DNA of 64,000 nucleotides from Nipponacmea schrenckii (taxonomy: Eukaryota > Mollusca > Gastropoda > Lottiidae), in the NCBI GenBank assembly GCA_030562195.1, contig JAUJPP010000003.1, positions 42,662,602-42,726,601 on the forward strand, given 5' to 3'. Below are positions 24,821 through 36,400 of this stretch, in pieces; position 1 is the stretch's first letter, and each line of letters begins with the position of its first letter. The translations under genes were made by a program, and so were the position numbers. The notes below the pieces were generated by a model. It made no database searches and was not told where the DNA came from. It worked only from the letters and a program-made list of their open reading frames with translations.

Positions 24821-27800
24821 TTAAAGATAGAATTTAGCTTGTGGTGGAGAAGGTTGTGATGGAGTTTTATTTGTAGGTGTAGAAGAAGACTCCTCTGTAA
24901 TGGTATGTAAATTAGAAGCTGTTATATTTGTTGTAACTGGACCTGTTGGTGTACTGGTAGTTGATGATGAAGTAGTAGTATCATCTGTACTCTGATAATC
25001 TGTTGGATGATACAATTGACGATAATGATGATCTTCATTAAATATGGAAGTGTACGTCTGAAAAAATATCAAACATAAACTTAACAATAATAACCAGAGA
25101 GAAGAAGCATATGACAAGTAAGGACATTCAGTAACATTGCCATGACCAGTAGAGACATTCCTGTACTTGATGGCAGAAAAAAGACATCCCTGACATTGTC
25201 GGCCATGAAAATAACTCGAGCAACATATCACAGCAATTAATGACAGCCATAATTAACTGTAACTATGTCAATATTGCTACATTCTGATAATTGTAATACC
25301 AGAGGCTGATTGTTCACAAATACACATGACTGTAACCAAACCTTAGATAAAATTCATCATTTTTGAACCAATAGGCATAGTATAACATTCAATGCATAAG
25401 GAAGTATCAGTTTTATCTCCCATTGGCTCTAAATTTATGGACTATTTTAGCAGGCAATATTACTATAACTTTACAAATGAAGACACAACAGCTTTTTTAT
25501 CCTTCCAACCCTAATGCATATCACCTGAATAAATGAAAATTTGATAAAAACATCTCTTTACTTTACTTACAGCATCTTCACTGACAACAGGGCGTAAATC
25601 CTCCTGTTCAATCACTTGTGGAGATGGTTGAAATACATATAACATAATCCATATAGGAAGCAACAGCTTTAATATCTAAAACAGGAACCCAAAATCCTTT
25701 TAAAATGTAATCACACAATTATAAAAATCAAACCTGTTTAGCTGATAATAAAACTTCACATACAGGAGGGTTCAATTTCTTATCATTATTATCTCATCTT
25801 AACAAAATAATTCATTAATGTAAAACATTTTTCAGAAGTTTCCTACTTTTCCACATATCACATGCTTTAAATATTTGAATTATTTTCGGTAGAGACTTAG
25901 TCTACTTACCATAAATGTGACAAATATTGGTGAATATAATTCTTGTGTATGAAGCTGAAATTTAACAATTAATAAGACAATATATATTATCGAACTTACA
26001 ATCTGTTGTTATATAGTGTACTGTATGAGACGGAGTTTGTCAAGACAGCTTTGATACAATTATACCAAGTTAAAATTAAATTGCCATGCTTTTATCAGTT
26101 CAATTAAAAAGAACATTCTATCTGAACCAACTCCAGGACCAAGTTTGGATTAACCAGATTAATTTGTATGATTTTATCAGAAAATTTACTTACAAAAATA
26201 CCACTGCATCCTTGCTCTTCATCGCCAACTATAAGATAAATATGTTTGGTTTTAAAGAGATAACAGGCCTTAGCATGAACATAAAATTTTGGTTCTCAAG
26301 AAAGGTTAATATGAGTGTATATTCATCACGAAACTTACCTGGTGTCATAAAGTAACAGAATCTCTTCAAAACTCGCAAAACTAAGTCATTTCTGAAAAAC
26401 GCTTAATCAATTAATTAAGCGTTTTTCAATAATCAAATGCATCTTTATGGATAATTACTTATTATTTTTGGATATTTATTTTTTTATGTTATTTATGGTA
26501 GCAGGTATATTTACTGATGAATAGAGCTCTTATTGGCCAAGTTTAAAATTTTCAAAGTTTATGTTCATTCTAAGACCTATAATCCTTTTAAATCTATACT
26601 AATACTCAACTATTGTCATTTGCTGGAAGGACATATTCAAAATGTCCAAATATATATAGAAATATTTTCACCCTATCTGTTTATCTGTTCTGTATAATTG
26701 AGAGAAATCAATATTGATTATTAAAATAGTATATTTTACCTACCAATTTGTAAAGTGACATCATACAGAAATCCAATCAGAGCGGATAATTCAAATACAA
26801 TAATAATACTGAAATATAATAATAAATTACTTTGGATTAGAGAAGTAGTAGATTTTAAAAAAATATGAAAAGCCTTAATGCAATTGAGGCAAATGCTTCA
26901 CTTTTGAAATGATGACTTAAGCAGCTTCCCCTGAATTATGTATTTCATATCCACCCAAACCACCCTCTGCCTTATAAACTTGTATTTCACTACAATCATG
27001 AAAAAGGAAATGCTTGAGACAATTTTTATTTCAAAATGTAAAACTTTCTTTCAACATTCTCACCATTATATTATATTTAATAATAATGCTATATGGAAAA
27101 CTAATAATTATTATTGTCCACATTTAAACACAACCAAATGCTCACCACCAAAGGTCTCTCTTCTGTGACCAGCGAACAGAATCTAGTGTACTGATTTCAT
27201 TTAATCTTCTTGTGATATAAAATCCTGCTACAGCAAACAACTGTACAAAAACTAATTCTGCTGCTGATAATTCTATCCAGTATGGCTCTAAAAAAATTAT
27301 TTCCCCTGATATAACTGACAGAATTTATTAATATTATTCTAAAGACAAGAATTATTCAAAATAAGTTATCAAAGTTTAAATATTTCTTTCAGGATTTTGA
27401 TCTAAGACCCCATTTTGTTAGAATGTTAGAAAAATATGATCTAAGACCCCAGTTTGTTAGAATGTTAGAAAAATATGATCAGTCTTAACTTCATCAGTAT
27501 ACTTGTGCTTTTAGGGAAGATAACTCTTCAATACCCTTCCAGAAATCCTCCATATTTGTCATTTAACTTGTCATTTCTTTAAGAGTGTTCATTAGTTAAT
27601 GTATTTGACTCATCTGCTATACTATCAAAATACTTACGTAAACATTCTACCCATGTTGACTGTACATTGATTATACCTAGAACACTGATCACAGTAAAAT
27701 ATGCACATGCAATAAACAGGAATGGTAATAAATATCTGAAATGATAAAATACACAATTCAAAAAATTACAAAAACTCACCCTGTGACGTTTTATTAATGA

Positions 27801-29554
27801 GTTTAATATTAAATAATTAATTACCACTATATTCTTTACAATTAACAAAGTATACAGTGTAATAAATTTCTTACCGGTTGGAAAACTGCTCTCTTCTCAA
27901 TGCCCTGTTAGCTAACGTCCAATAAAAATGGCACATCACTAAAAATTGAACTAGTTTGAGATATTGCAACACAAAATCAAACTGACATAAACTACTTAAC
28001 AACCAGTGGACACTCCTAAAATTGAGACAAGATTATTACTTAGCTATTAATATTGTGGCATTTTATGATCAGATCACCTCTTATGATTTTAAACAATAAC
28101 TTACATAAAATAGGGATACCCTAACTAAATATTCTTTTCTACAAAAGCTTTATATAGTTAATGTTTCCAATTTATTCCAGTGAAATTTTAATCCATAGAG
28201 ATAAAAATAGGGATGGCCATCTTAATGCGCCCACATTTATAATAGCAGCCAATTTGACCAGAAGGTTGACAAGAATTATTGGAAAATTTTTCTCTTAGGA
28301 ACACTTGCACCAAGTTTCATCAAAATCAATACAATTTTTCAATTGGTCTTATTTTCAATAGGCTTCGCCCTTTGGTTATTACAAACGCTCAAAGTATGCT
28401 TCATCAAACTCCATAAACCAGCTCTCTATAGTGCCCACAATAATGAAACACATTTTTCAAGAACAAGGGCAATAACTCATACAAAATATTTTCGATTAGT
28501 TTGATTTTCAATAAGGTCTATCCGTACAAACACTCACACCAAATTTCATCAAAATCCATCCAGAAACCAGATTTTGATTGTGTCCATAAAGAATCCAAGA
28601 ACATTGGCAGACACATTTTCAAGAACAAGGGCAATAACTCATTCACTCACACCACAATCATCAAGAAACCAGCTCTCTATCGTGTCCACAAAGAATTCAA
28701 GGACAAAGTAAGATGCTTTTTCAAAAACAAGGGCAATAACTCATATTAAATATCTTTTAATTGGTCTGATTTTCAATAGGGTTTCATCCTTGGGTTATAA
28801 CACTCTCACTAAGTTTCATCAAAATCCATCAAGAAACCAGGTCTCTATCATGTCCACAAGTAATTCAAGAACAAGGGCTATAACTCATAGAAAATATTTT
28901 CCGATTGGTCTGATTTTCAATGGGGTTCATCCTTTGGCGATAACAAAGGCGATAACAAAGACTAACACCAAGTCCATCCAGAAACCAGCCCTCTTTCGTG
29001 TCTACAACATTTGTGGACAAACGGATAGGGGCGACGACTATATACACCCACATTAATGTGTGGGCCTATAAAAATGAAATTGTCTTTTCTTGGCAACAAA
29101 AACTGACCATGGAAGAATTAATATATATACATATAAACAAATAAGATTCCAATAATATATTTACCCCAATAAAGATTCAAGTGATGCACAGTAAAAGATG
29201 AAGTATTGATGACATGATTTATGATGGGCCATGTGAAATCGAATCAATTTAAATATACATAATAATGCTGTAACCAGTCCTAGAGACGATAAAATACCAT
29301 TTCTGAAAGCAATAAAATAAAGTTATTCCAATAATTATACCGATGTCTCATCTGAATAAATTGGCAAATAATAAACTTTGAGAATATGTTTCAAACAAAT
29401 ATACTACAAGAATTTTGAATATCATTTTTGCCTTATACCAACACTAGAAATACAAACTATAGGCCTACCTGACACATGCTACAGTTTCAAAATTTGAGAC
29501 ACAGCCATAGCTCATAATATCAATGGTATCATTGGACATATTTGTCATATGCAT
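24821..29554 (-). CDS. Seven-helix membrane protein, 363 aa, unassigned
   Basis: Ten minus-strand exons join with matching phases: 29469-29554 (ATG), 29165-29302, 27875-28015, 27638-27735, 27146-27287, 26744-26808, 26194-26228, 25910-25954, 25571-25675, 24821-25057 (TAA). The N-terminus, MHMTNMSNDTIDIMSYGC, has two NxS/T sites and no signal peptide. Seven hydrophobic helices follow: near NGILSSLGLVTALLC, YFIFYCASLESLLG, LKLVQFLVMCHFYWTLA, YLLPFLFIACAYFTVISVLG, AAELVFVQLFAVAGFYI, LWCIIIVFELSALIGFL and SPIFVTFMILKLLLPIWIML. Short charged loops (ANRALRREQ, DSVRWSQKRD) separate them. The last exon is a Ser/Thr/Pro-rich tail. An outside N-terminus and inside C-terminus are likely by charge. I cannot match it to a named family; a divergent GPCR-like or TOM1/GPR137-like topology is possible but unproven. 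It appears intact. Confidence 0.8.
26265..26578. mobile_element. 314-bp MITE with an internal hairpin, in an intron
   Basis: The left end aggccttagcatgaacataaa and the right end tttatgttcattctaagacct are inverted copies with two mismatches. Near the centre 26393-26428 is a perfect 15-bp stem (tgaaaaacgcttaat) around a 6-base loop. Related copies lie at about 20020-20215 and 62696-62770; the block tatttactgatgaatagagctc also recurs inverted near 30800-30835. Confidence 0.7.
27399..27476 (+). repeat. 39-bp tandem duplication
   Basis: Two adjacent 39-base units starting gatctaagacccca/c differ at about one position. They lie in an intron of the seven-helix gene. Confidence 0.8.
28210..29070 (-). 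mobile_element. Pearl-like element G, second subfamily, inverted
   Basis: Minus-strand copy of the element F type. Its left end (read on the minus strand) is tataggcccacacattaatg followed by gtgtatatagtcgtcgcccc; its core repeats carry caagaaccaagg-type and attgcccttgttcttg-type phrases. The low-coordinate end retains atgcgcccacattt. It lies in an intron of the seven-helix gene. Confidence 0.6.
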
Positions 29555-31162
29555 ATTTTGTTCCTATAAGTACCACGACATTAGCTACAAATCTGAAGGT
29601 TGTCATAAACTGGTATCTTTCTTCATCCTAAAATTCAGACAAAATAGGATAGATTTATTCATAACACACTATAATAACTAAATAAGATCATGTATACAAA
29701 CAGGGGTAGCTGCTGCAGCTTATTAAATATTAACTTAATTCTTGCTGGCTGACCTGAAATCTGGCAAACTGGTCTTCTTTGACCGCATATAGTGCCAAGT
29801 CAATTACACAAGTCCATTAACAACAGTGATGAGTGGATAGTGGCACTTGTGCTATCAATTGACAAATATTGAAATATTGATTATGGCGAATTACATTTTT
29901 AGGCCTAGATTCTAGATCTATGACATAAAGTTGTAACTGACATAGATGTGTTGTTCAAAATGAATTGCTTCAGTTCCTCTCAAAACCAAAGTATCTTGTA
30001 AATATAACACTAGAACAATGCATCCTTTAGGTTTTTTCTAGGCCTGGTTCATTTTATTTCCCTTCCTGTCTACTTTTTCTTTCATCATTGGACAGGGCCA
30101 TCTGGCGTAAATGACCTTGACTTACTTATTTTATGAAGTTAGATAACTCCAAATTGTGCAGACGAAAAATCTTTATTCTTATAATAATAAAAAGTTTAAA
30201 AAGAATGGTTTTCGATGGATTAGTCTTTTCTTAAAAGCAGGGGCATCAATGATAATACTTAAATATCGTAGGTTAACGGCCTTTCAATTTTCTCCAATGT
30301 TCGGACACTATTGAGTATACATCAGACTGGATATTTAGGACTATCATTATCAATATCATTAAAGGTCTTCGTAATTGTGGCACACATCACCTGAGACTAG
30401 TCTACAACAACTATGAATTTTAAGGTATAGATTTTGAAATTAAAATTGACAACATGTAAATAACATTTAGTATGTTATATTGCTCATATGCAAGGGTGTA
30501 ATGACTTTTCATATATTCGACATTTTAGTTTTATATGCTCCTGACCTGAGATCAAATGATATATCTGGATCAAATTTGAAATATGCTAATTTATTTTATT
30601 CCAAATCTGTACTTTTATACTACATGTATTTCAGGGCTCATGTATTTATTGTAGGTTTAGAAATAAATAAAAAAATTCTTTCAAAAAGAAATATTTTACT
30701 GCATGCTATGATTTGTCTTACTTTTATAAGAACTGCCTAGATCTAGGCCTACTCCCTAGTTCAACTAAGGGATAATATGTCTTATTAAAACGAATTAGAG
30801 CTCTATTCATCAGTAAATATACCTGCTGCCACCCACTAATTTGCATAATTGCCTGATCTCTTGTTCAAAACTGACTTTTGTAACATCTACATTTTGTTAA
30901 AGCACACTTGAACATTTCAACATAAAGGTCTATATATGCATGTAGGCCTACTTGTAAAGTTGACAAATCCACAATTATACTTGAAATGAACATCAAAAAA
31001 TCAAATTTCAAATTTACCAATATACATTTGGACTTTTATTAAATGTATTTTTGACAAGTTTACAATTAGACAAGTGTGCTTTCATAATTTGACCATATTT
31101 TTTTTGTCAGTTTGTAAGGGAATTAATATTGCCATTGAAACAACTCCATAAAAGACAATTTT
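29555..31162. other. Intergenic between divergent genes
   Basis: This would hold the promoter of the seven-helix gene and possibly that of HGD. No clear motif is seen. The open frame at 30480-30740 has no splice or coding support. About 30800-30835 contains an inverted match to the MITE at 26265-26578. Confidence 0.35.
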
Positions 31163-31372
31163 AAGACTTAAGATTGACAAAACTTGGTGAAATGGTTTAT
31201 TATCACCTAAGGATGAACACTTTTTTAAAAAACAAAACATATGATATATGACACGAGTAATTGCCCTTGTTCATGAAAACACGCTCAATGTTTGGCCAGA
31301 TTTGACAATACTTGTTAATCCCGTATTTAAAATCATATCTACCAGTGGGCTTTTTTTTTTCTTGCCAGACAA
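31163..31372 (+). mobile_element. Pearl-like fragment H
   Basis: Contains diverged second-subfamily core (acctaaggatgaacac, attgcccttgttcatg, aaacacgctcaatg). It ends in cagtgggc, a T-tract and cttgccagacaagctatc, a decayed right end. Confidence 0.5.
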
Positions 31373-31496
31373 GCTATCCTGTGTGTTATTATTCTATGCT
31401 TTAAAGAAATATAACTTCCAAATAAAATGTTCATTTCATCCCTTCGCTGTCTGACAGTAGTGCTGTGGTGCTTTAACATTACTTTTTACCTCCTGT

Positions 31497-32035
31497 AGCC
31501 CCGTTTACATTACTATCGAGACTGACCCCTTTTCGCATGTGTCGGGTTCGACCCGGATCGAGCCCACTTGATAATGCTGTTTACACTTGAAGCGGCGAAG
31601 TGGGCCTTGCACGTTCGAAAACGAACTCTCCAGTCACTGGAGGTACAATCACTGTAACAAACTGGCACCGCCCATAGTCAAAATAATTTTCTTTTTGTTA
31701 TTTTGGTGGAAAAGATTCCCCATCAGTTACAACACCAACGAGATGATGTGGAATTTCGATTACCAAAACAAAAATCAGAGAATTCATCTACGGCAGTGTC
31801 ATTGTTGGAATCAGAAAACTACACACGCAGTTAACGTTACAAAGCGTGCAGACCCCAGTGGAGCGTTTTCAAGTCAACCGAACTAGGCCAAGCCCACCTC
31901 TTGTAAAGGGTCTCGGCCTACTTAAAACTAGCACGGTGCCGAGCCCACTTTACCCGTTTACATTATGGAAATTTCTGCCGGGCCAGGCTCGACCTGGGCC
32001 GAGCCCAGATGAATACTGACAATGTAAACGGGGCT
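31497..32035. mobile_element. 539-bp GC-rich MITE
   Basis: The left end agccccgtttacatt and the right end aatgtaaacggggct are perfect 15-bp inverted repeats. The interior repeats cgagccca / tgggct / ctcgacc motifs in both orientations and is far more GC-rich than its flanks. A 99-codon open frame at 31587-31886 has no recognisable protein. Confidence 0.75.
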
Positions 32036-32454
32036 TATGTTAACTGTCTGATAACTTATTATCTATCGATAAACAGACATTATATAGATTTAGACTTAAT
32101 TAGGCCATCACGTTATTATCATTCTTTACATTCAATCAAACATAATCTGTGTAACAATGAGTTGTGAACTACTTTAGTTATGTTACGGCTGTCATCACTT
32201 GAATATTAGGATAATGATATGTTATTATGTGATATCTCTACTGACTATATTTGCATTGACTTATGTTTTTGCCTAAGCTGGGTTTAAGTTGAAATTTAAT
32301 TAGGGGTAACAAGTGAAATAAGATTTGTATAAATTGGAAAAAACTTTTCATTGTCTGAATTCTGGTGCATGTAAATCTTGAATATCAAAACACCATTTAT
32401 TAGGGTACTGTATTTGATAAATATGAAGTACCAGTTCATGCATTTTTTTTTATT

Positions 32455-33349
32455 ACGTATTTCGACGATTTAGTCGAAAACGTATTGTAATCGTTCGGAT
32501 TATTATATTTTTTTTTTTGCAATTCTTGGATGAGTTTGCAGACAAACTGGTAAAAGGTACAGAAATTCTAAATCTACAGTTGAATTTCTATTATCAAATA
32601 AAACAAAACCGGAAGTTCCATCTCTGACCGGAAGTGAGAACCGGAAGTTGATGTTTTTTTGCTTTAGCAAGTTTATTTTCCGTTTGATTTTGACCGGATT
32701 TTTAGATTTGAAAACTTCAATATATTTGTAAACTAACAATTATAGGTTTTATGCAATTCGGTTAAATCTTTTACCCACGATTTGCAATTCAATATTCAAG
32801 GGTCATCGGCAAAAATTTCAGACCGTGATTTCTTGTTTAATATAGATTGTAAAATTTTGAAAAATTTAGCAGGCGATATGATTATGAATTTTGAAAATTT
32901 TGAGAAAAAAAAATTCGACTTCCGGTTTAGCCTCAAAAGACGTAATTACGTAACTTCCGGTCTATAACAGCTAGGTGAAAAGAGAAAACTGTTTTATAAA
33001 TAACTTGTATAATTTCGATTTTTTCAAAATTAGGTCACTTTAACGGCTACAGAAGGTGTGACCCACTTAATATATGACCCTGAAAATTAGGTCAAATAAT
33101 ATTCAATAAATTGTCTACAAGTAGATATTTTTTAATTTGGCTTACTTAAAAAATTCATAGAGATAAGTGTACTTAAATACAGAAAAAATTGATAATTTTC
33201 ATATTTTTGCCATTTTTAACCATTACGGAAGGTGTGACCTTATTATTTTATGAGTTTGAAAACTAGGTCAAATGATACTCAATATATTGTCTAGATGTAG
33301 GTCATTGCAAATTTAGCCAACATAATATTTTAAGGCTCTCGAAATACGT
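32455..33349. mobile_element. 895-bp TIR repeat of the 'ccggaagt' family
   Basis: The ends ACGTATTTCGA and TCGAAATACGT are an 11-bp perfect inverted repeat. The interior has repeated ccggaagt (both orientations) and a diverged internal duplication (aaggtgtgacc, taggtcaaat). It ends 110 bp upstream of the first recognised HGD exon. Related motif-rich sequence occurs at 8.5-9.4 kb and 44.2-47.7 kb. Confidence 0.55.
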
Positions 33350-33459
33350 TCATTTTTGTAAGCAATTCTAGTCTTATTAATTGTTTTTATTAATTGTTAA
33401 TGATAGACTTTTAATAGTTCATAATAAATATTATATGTATTGTATATATTTAATTCCAG

Positions 33460-36400
33460 TATCAATCTGGTTTTGGAAATGAATTTGCATCAGAAGATCC
33501 CAGATGTCCAGGAGCTTTACCAGAAGGACAGGTAATTTCTTTTTTTTATTTATGCAGGTTAATTTTTCTTCCAGACCTGTTCATTATTCCTATGAAACCT
33601 CGAAATGTTCGTTTATTATGCTTCTGGCTAATTGTAAGAAATTGTACCATTTACTGATCTATCTCATACAATTTTACAGAATAATCCCCAAAAATGCGCT
33701 TATGGTTTATATGCTGAGCAGCTCTCAGGTGATGCTTTCACTGCTCCAAGAACCAACAATCAAAGAAGGTAAAGACTAATTTTAAATGAATTTGTCTAAG
33801 TGATGTTAAAATTATAAAATTATGACTTTCAATTTCCTTTCAATTACCTTTTAATTATCTTACTCATATTCAATAACAATATAATCAGCAAATATTACTT
33901 TTTATCTATTCAATTAATATCTATATGTTTGAAATATTCAAATTGAAGAACTTTTGTTTCAGGTTGAATTTGTAAGGCATTAAAAAAAATGCCTTTTGAC
34001 ATTAAGCAGTGATGATCGACACTTAGTATCCTATTGACTGTAATTTTTTCTTATTTTGGTAGCTGGCTGTATAGAATAAGACCATCAGTTTTACATGAAC
34101 CATTTGTCAAGTTTGAGAAAGGCAATATCACCCACAATTGGGATGAAGTTGAACCAAACCCAAATCAGGTATTATTCTACAGTTTCTTTGATTGTCATTG
34201 TCGCAACAGATTTAAACCTGTATAAAATTGTTTGTACCTCCATTTCATTTATAAGAAATTTCAATTGTGATTCGTCTCAAAATATGTGTCAGAATTTCAA
34301 AATCCTTCTTTGAGAGAACCCAAGTTTTATGAGAAGCTAACACCCATGAAGCTTCTGCAGTGATAATCTCAATACCTACAGTTTGCCCCATATTTATACC
34401 CCCATTTATAAAAGACTGACCCAGCGATTCTGATTATACCAGTTAAAATATTTAACACTCCATTTCTAAAAGAAGAAATATATTTTGATATTTTTGAGTC
34501 TGATTGATTTCAGCTTCGATGGCAACCATTTGATATACCAAAGAAAGGTGAAGTTTCTGTAGATTTTGTAGAGGTACTGTTATCATTGATAATCTTTTTT
34601 TTTTGATGGGTTGGAGGGGGGGGGGGGTATTTGGATTTTGGAATATTAAAAATAAAAATAAAATAATAATCAGTTTCCAATGTTCTGCATAACAAGCTTA
34701 TAAACTGCTTAATGCTTCTTACAAGGTGCAATTCTGATATTTTTTATTAAAGCATATATTCTCAATCTCTGAAAGTCACTAGTAACACTACTTGTAATTT
34801 TAATAGGGACTGGCTACTGTTTGTGGAGCTGGAGATCCTAAATCAAGGAGTGGTATTAGTATTTATATCTATGCTTGTAATACTTCTATGGGAGATAGGT
34901 AAGACACTATTTTATTCTTTATAGTATCTGATTAATTGAAATGAGCAATTTCCACAAATCTTTACAAAAAACATAATTAAATCATTATAATTTATATATA
35001 TTTTGTAGGTGCCTATATAGTTCAGATGGGGATTTCTTGATAGGTAAGATTGTTGTTCCAATAAATTTATTTTCCCATCACAATATTATATTAAGCACAA
35101 TATTGTTCATGTGATATAGTTGCAATGATATAATTGTATGAATTTTAACTGTAGACAAGACAAAGGCAATATTATACACAGTCAGATGGGAACTACCCTA
35201 TATCAATTATGCTAGTGTTTCTGCAGTTACTTTTGCAGATGATGTTTTGTTTCACATACAAATGATCAGTAAAATTTGATTTACTAATGAGTATATGAAT
35301 TAAGAAGTTAATTGTTCATTAACTTGCTAGCTAGAACACCACACCTAAAGACCTATCCTTATCTTGTATTATTATTTTAGTTCCACAACAGGGTCAACTG
35401 TTAATAACAACCGAGTTTGGTAAAATGAATGTTTCTCCAAATGAGATCTGTGTTATTCAGGTATTTTGGTTTTTTATGAACATTATTTTATTCACATAGT
35501 TATGAAAAGATTGGGGAACAGCCTTTCACCAGTATGACCCCTCTCCTAGGTATTCAGATGTATTGTTAATTTAGTATTGGAGGTTTTATGTTGCTGTAAC
35601 CTAGGGTCATTCCTCTTATTATTTTGCACCTGGTATACTAACCCCTTGTGTCCTACTTGATCTTTATATAGAATACTCCAATTTGATACGGTAAAAATCC
35701 TTCTATTTCTATATATCAGACAGTCTCCAAAATTATAATTACCTACTGATTGTCTATAGCAAAAAGATCTCCATTTTCTAGGACTAAGGTATTTTTGGTC
35801 AAACAAATAGCGAATGTCTCATGTGAAGCTATCTTAAATTTATATTAAGATAGAATTAAGTTTAATTCAAATATACAAATAAGTTTCTTTTTCCTGGCAA
35901 TATGAGAACATTTCTCAAATAGTAATAGAGTATAATGTGTTACAGAGAGGAATAAGGTTTAATATTGGTGTAGAAGGTGAGACAAGAGGATATGTCCTAG
36001 AAGTATTTAATGATCATTTCCAGTTACCTAACTTGGGACCTATTGGTAAGACATTTCTTACTTTCATGCATCCAAATTTTATTTCAAATTACAATACAAT
36101 ATGTATGAAAGTCCATGTCAGCTATTTTAAATAGTTTTGAAATGGAGTAGGATATCGGAATACTTCTTACTATAACATATCTTCTGAATTAGTGCTGGGT
36201 ATTGCCAGTAATGCCACGATACGATACGTATTGCGATACAAGGGTCACGATACGATACGTATCGTGATATGGGGTAATAGATAAAAGTAACGCTTACTTC
36301 CGCTGCTATTGCTACTTTCGTTTTCATCTAAAAGTTCATCATTCGAATGGTGTCTTTTCATGTGAGTATATAAATTAGTTGTGTTTCCTGAATATTTCAA

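Noticed and set aside
26086..26355. 89-codon plus-strand open frame
   Set aside because: Overlaps, antisense, a 35-nt exon of the minus-strand gene and a MITE; no splice or domain support.
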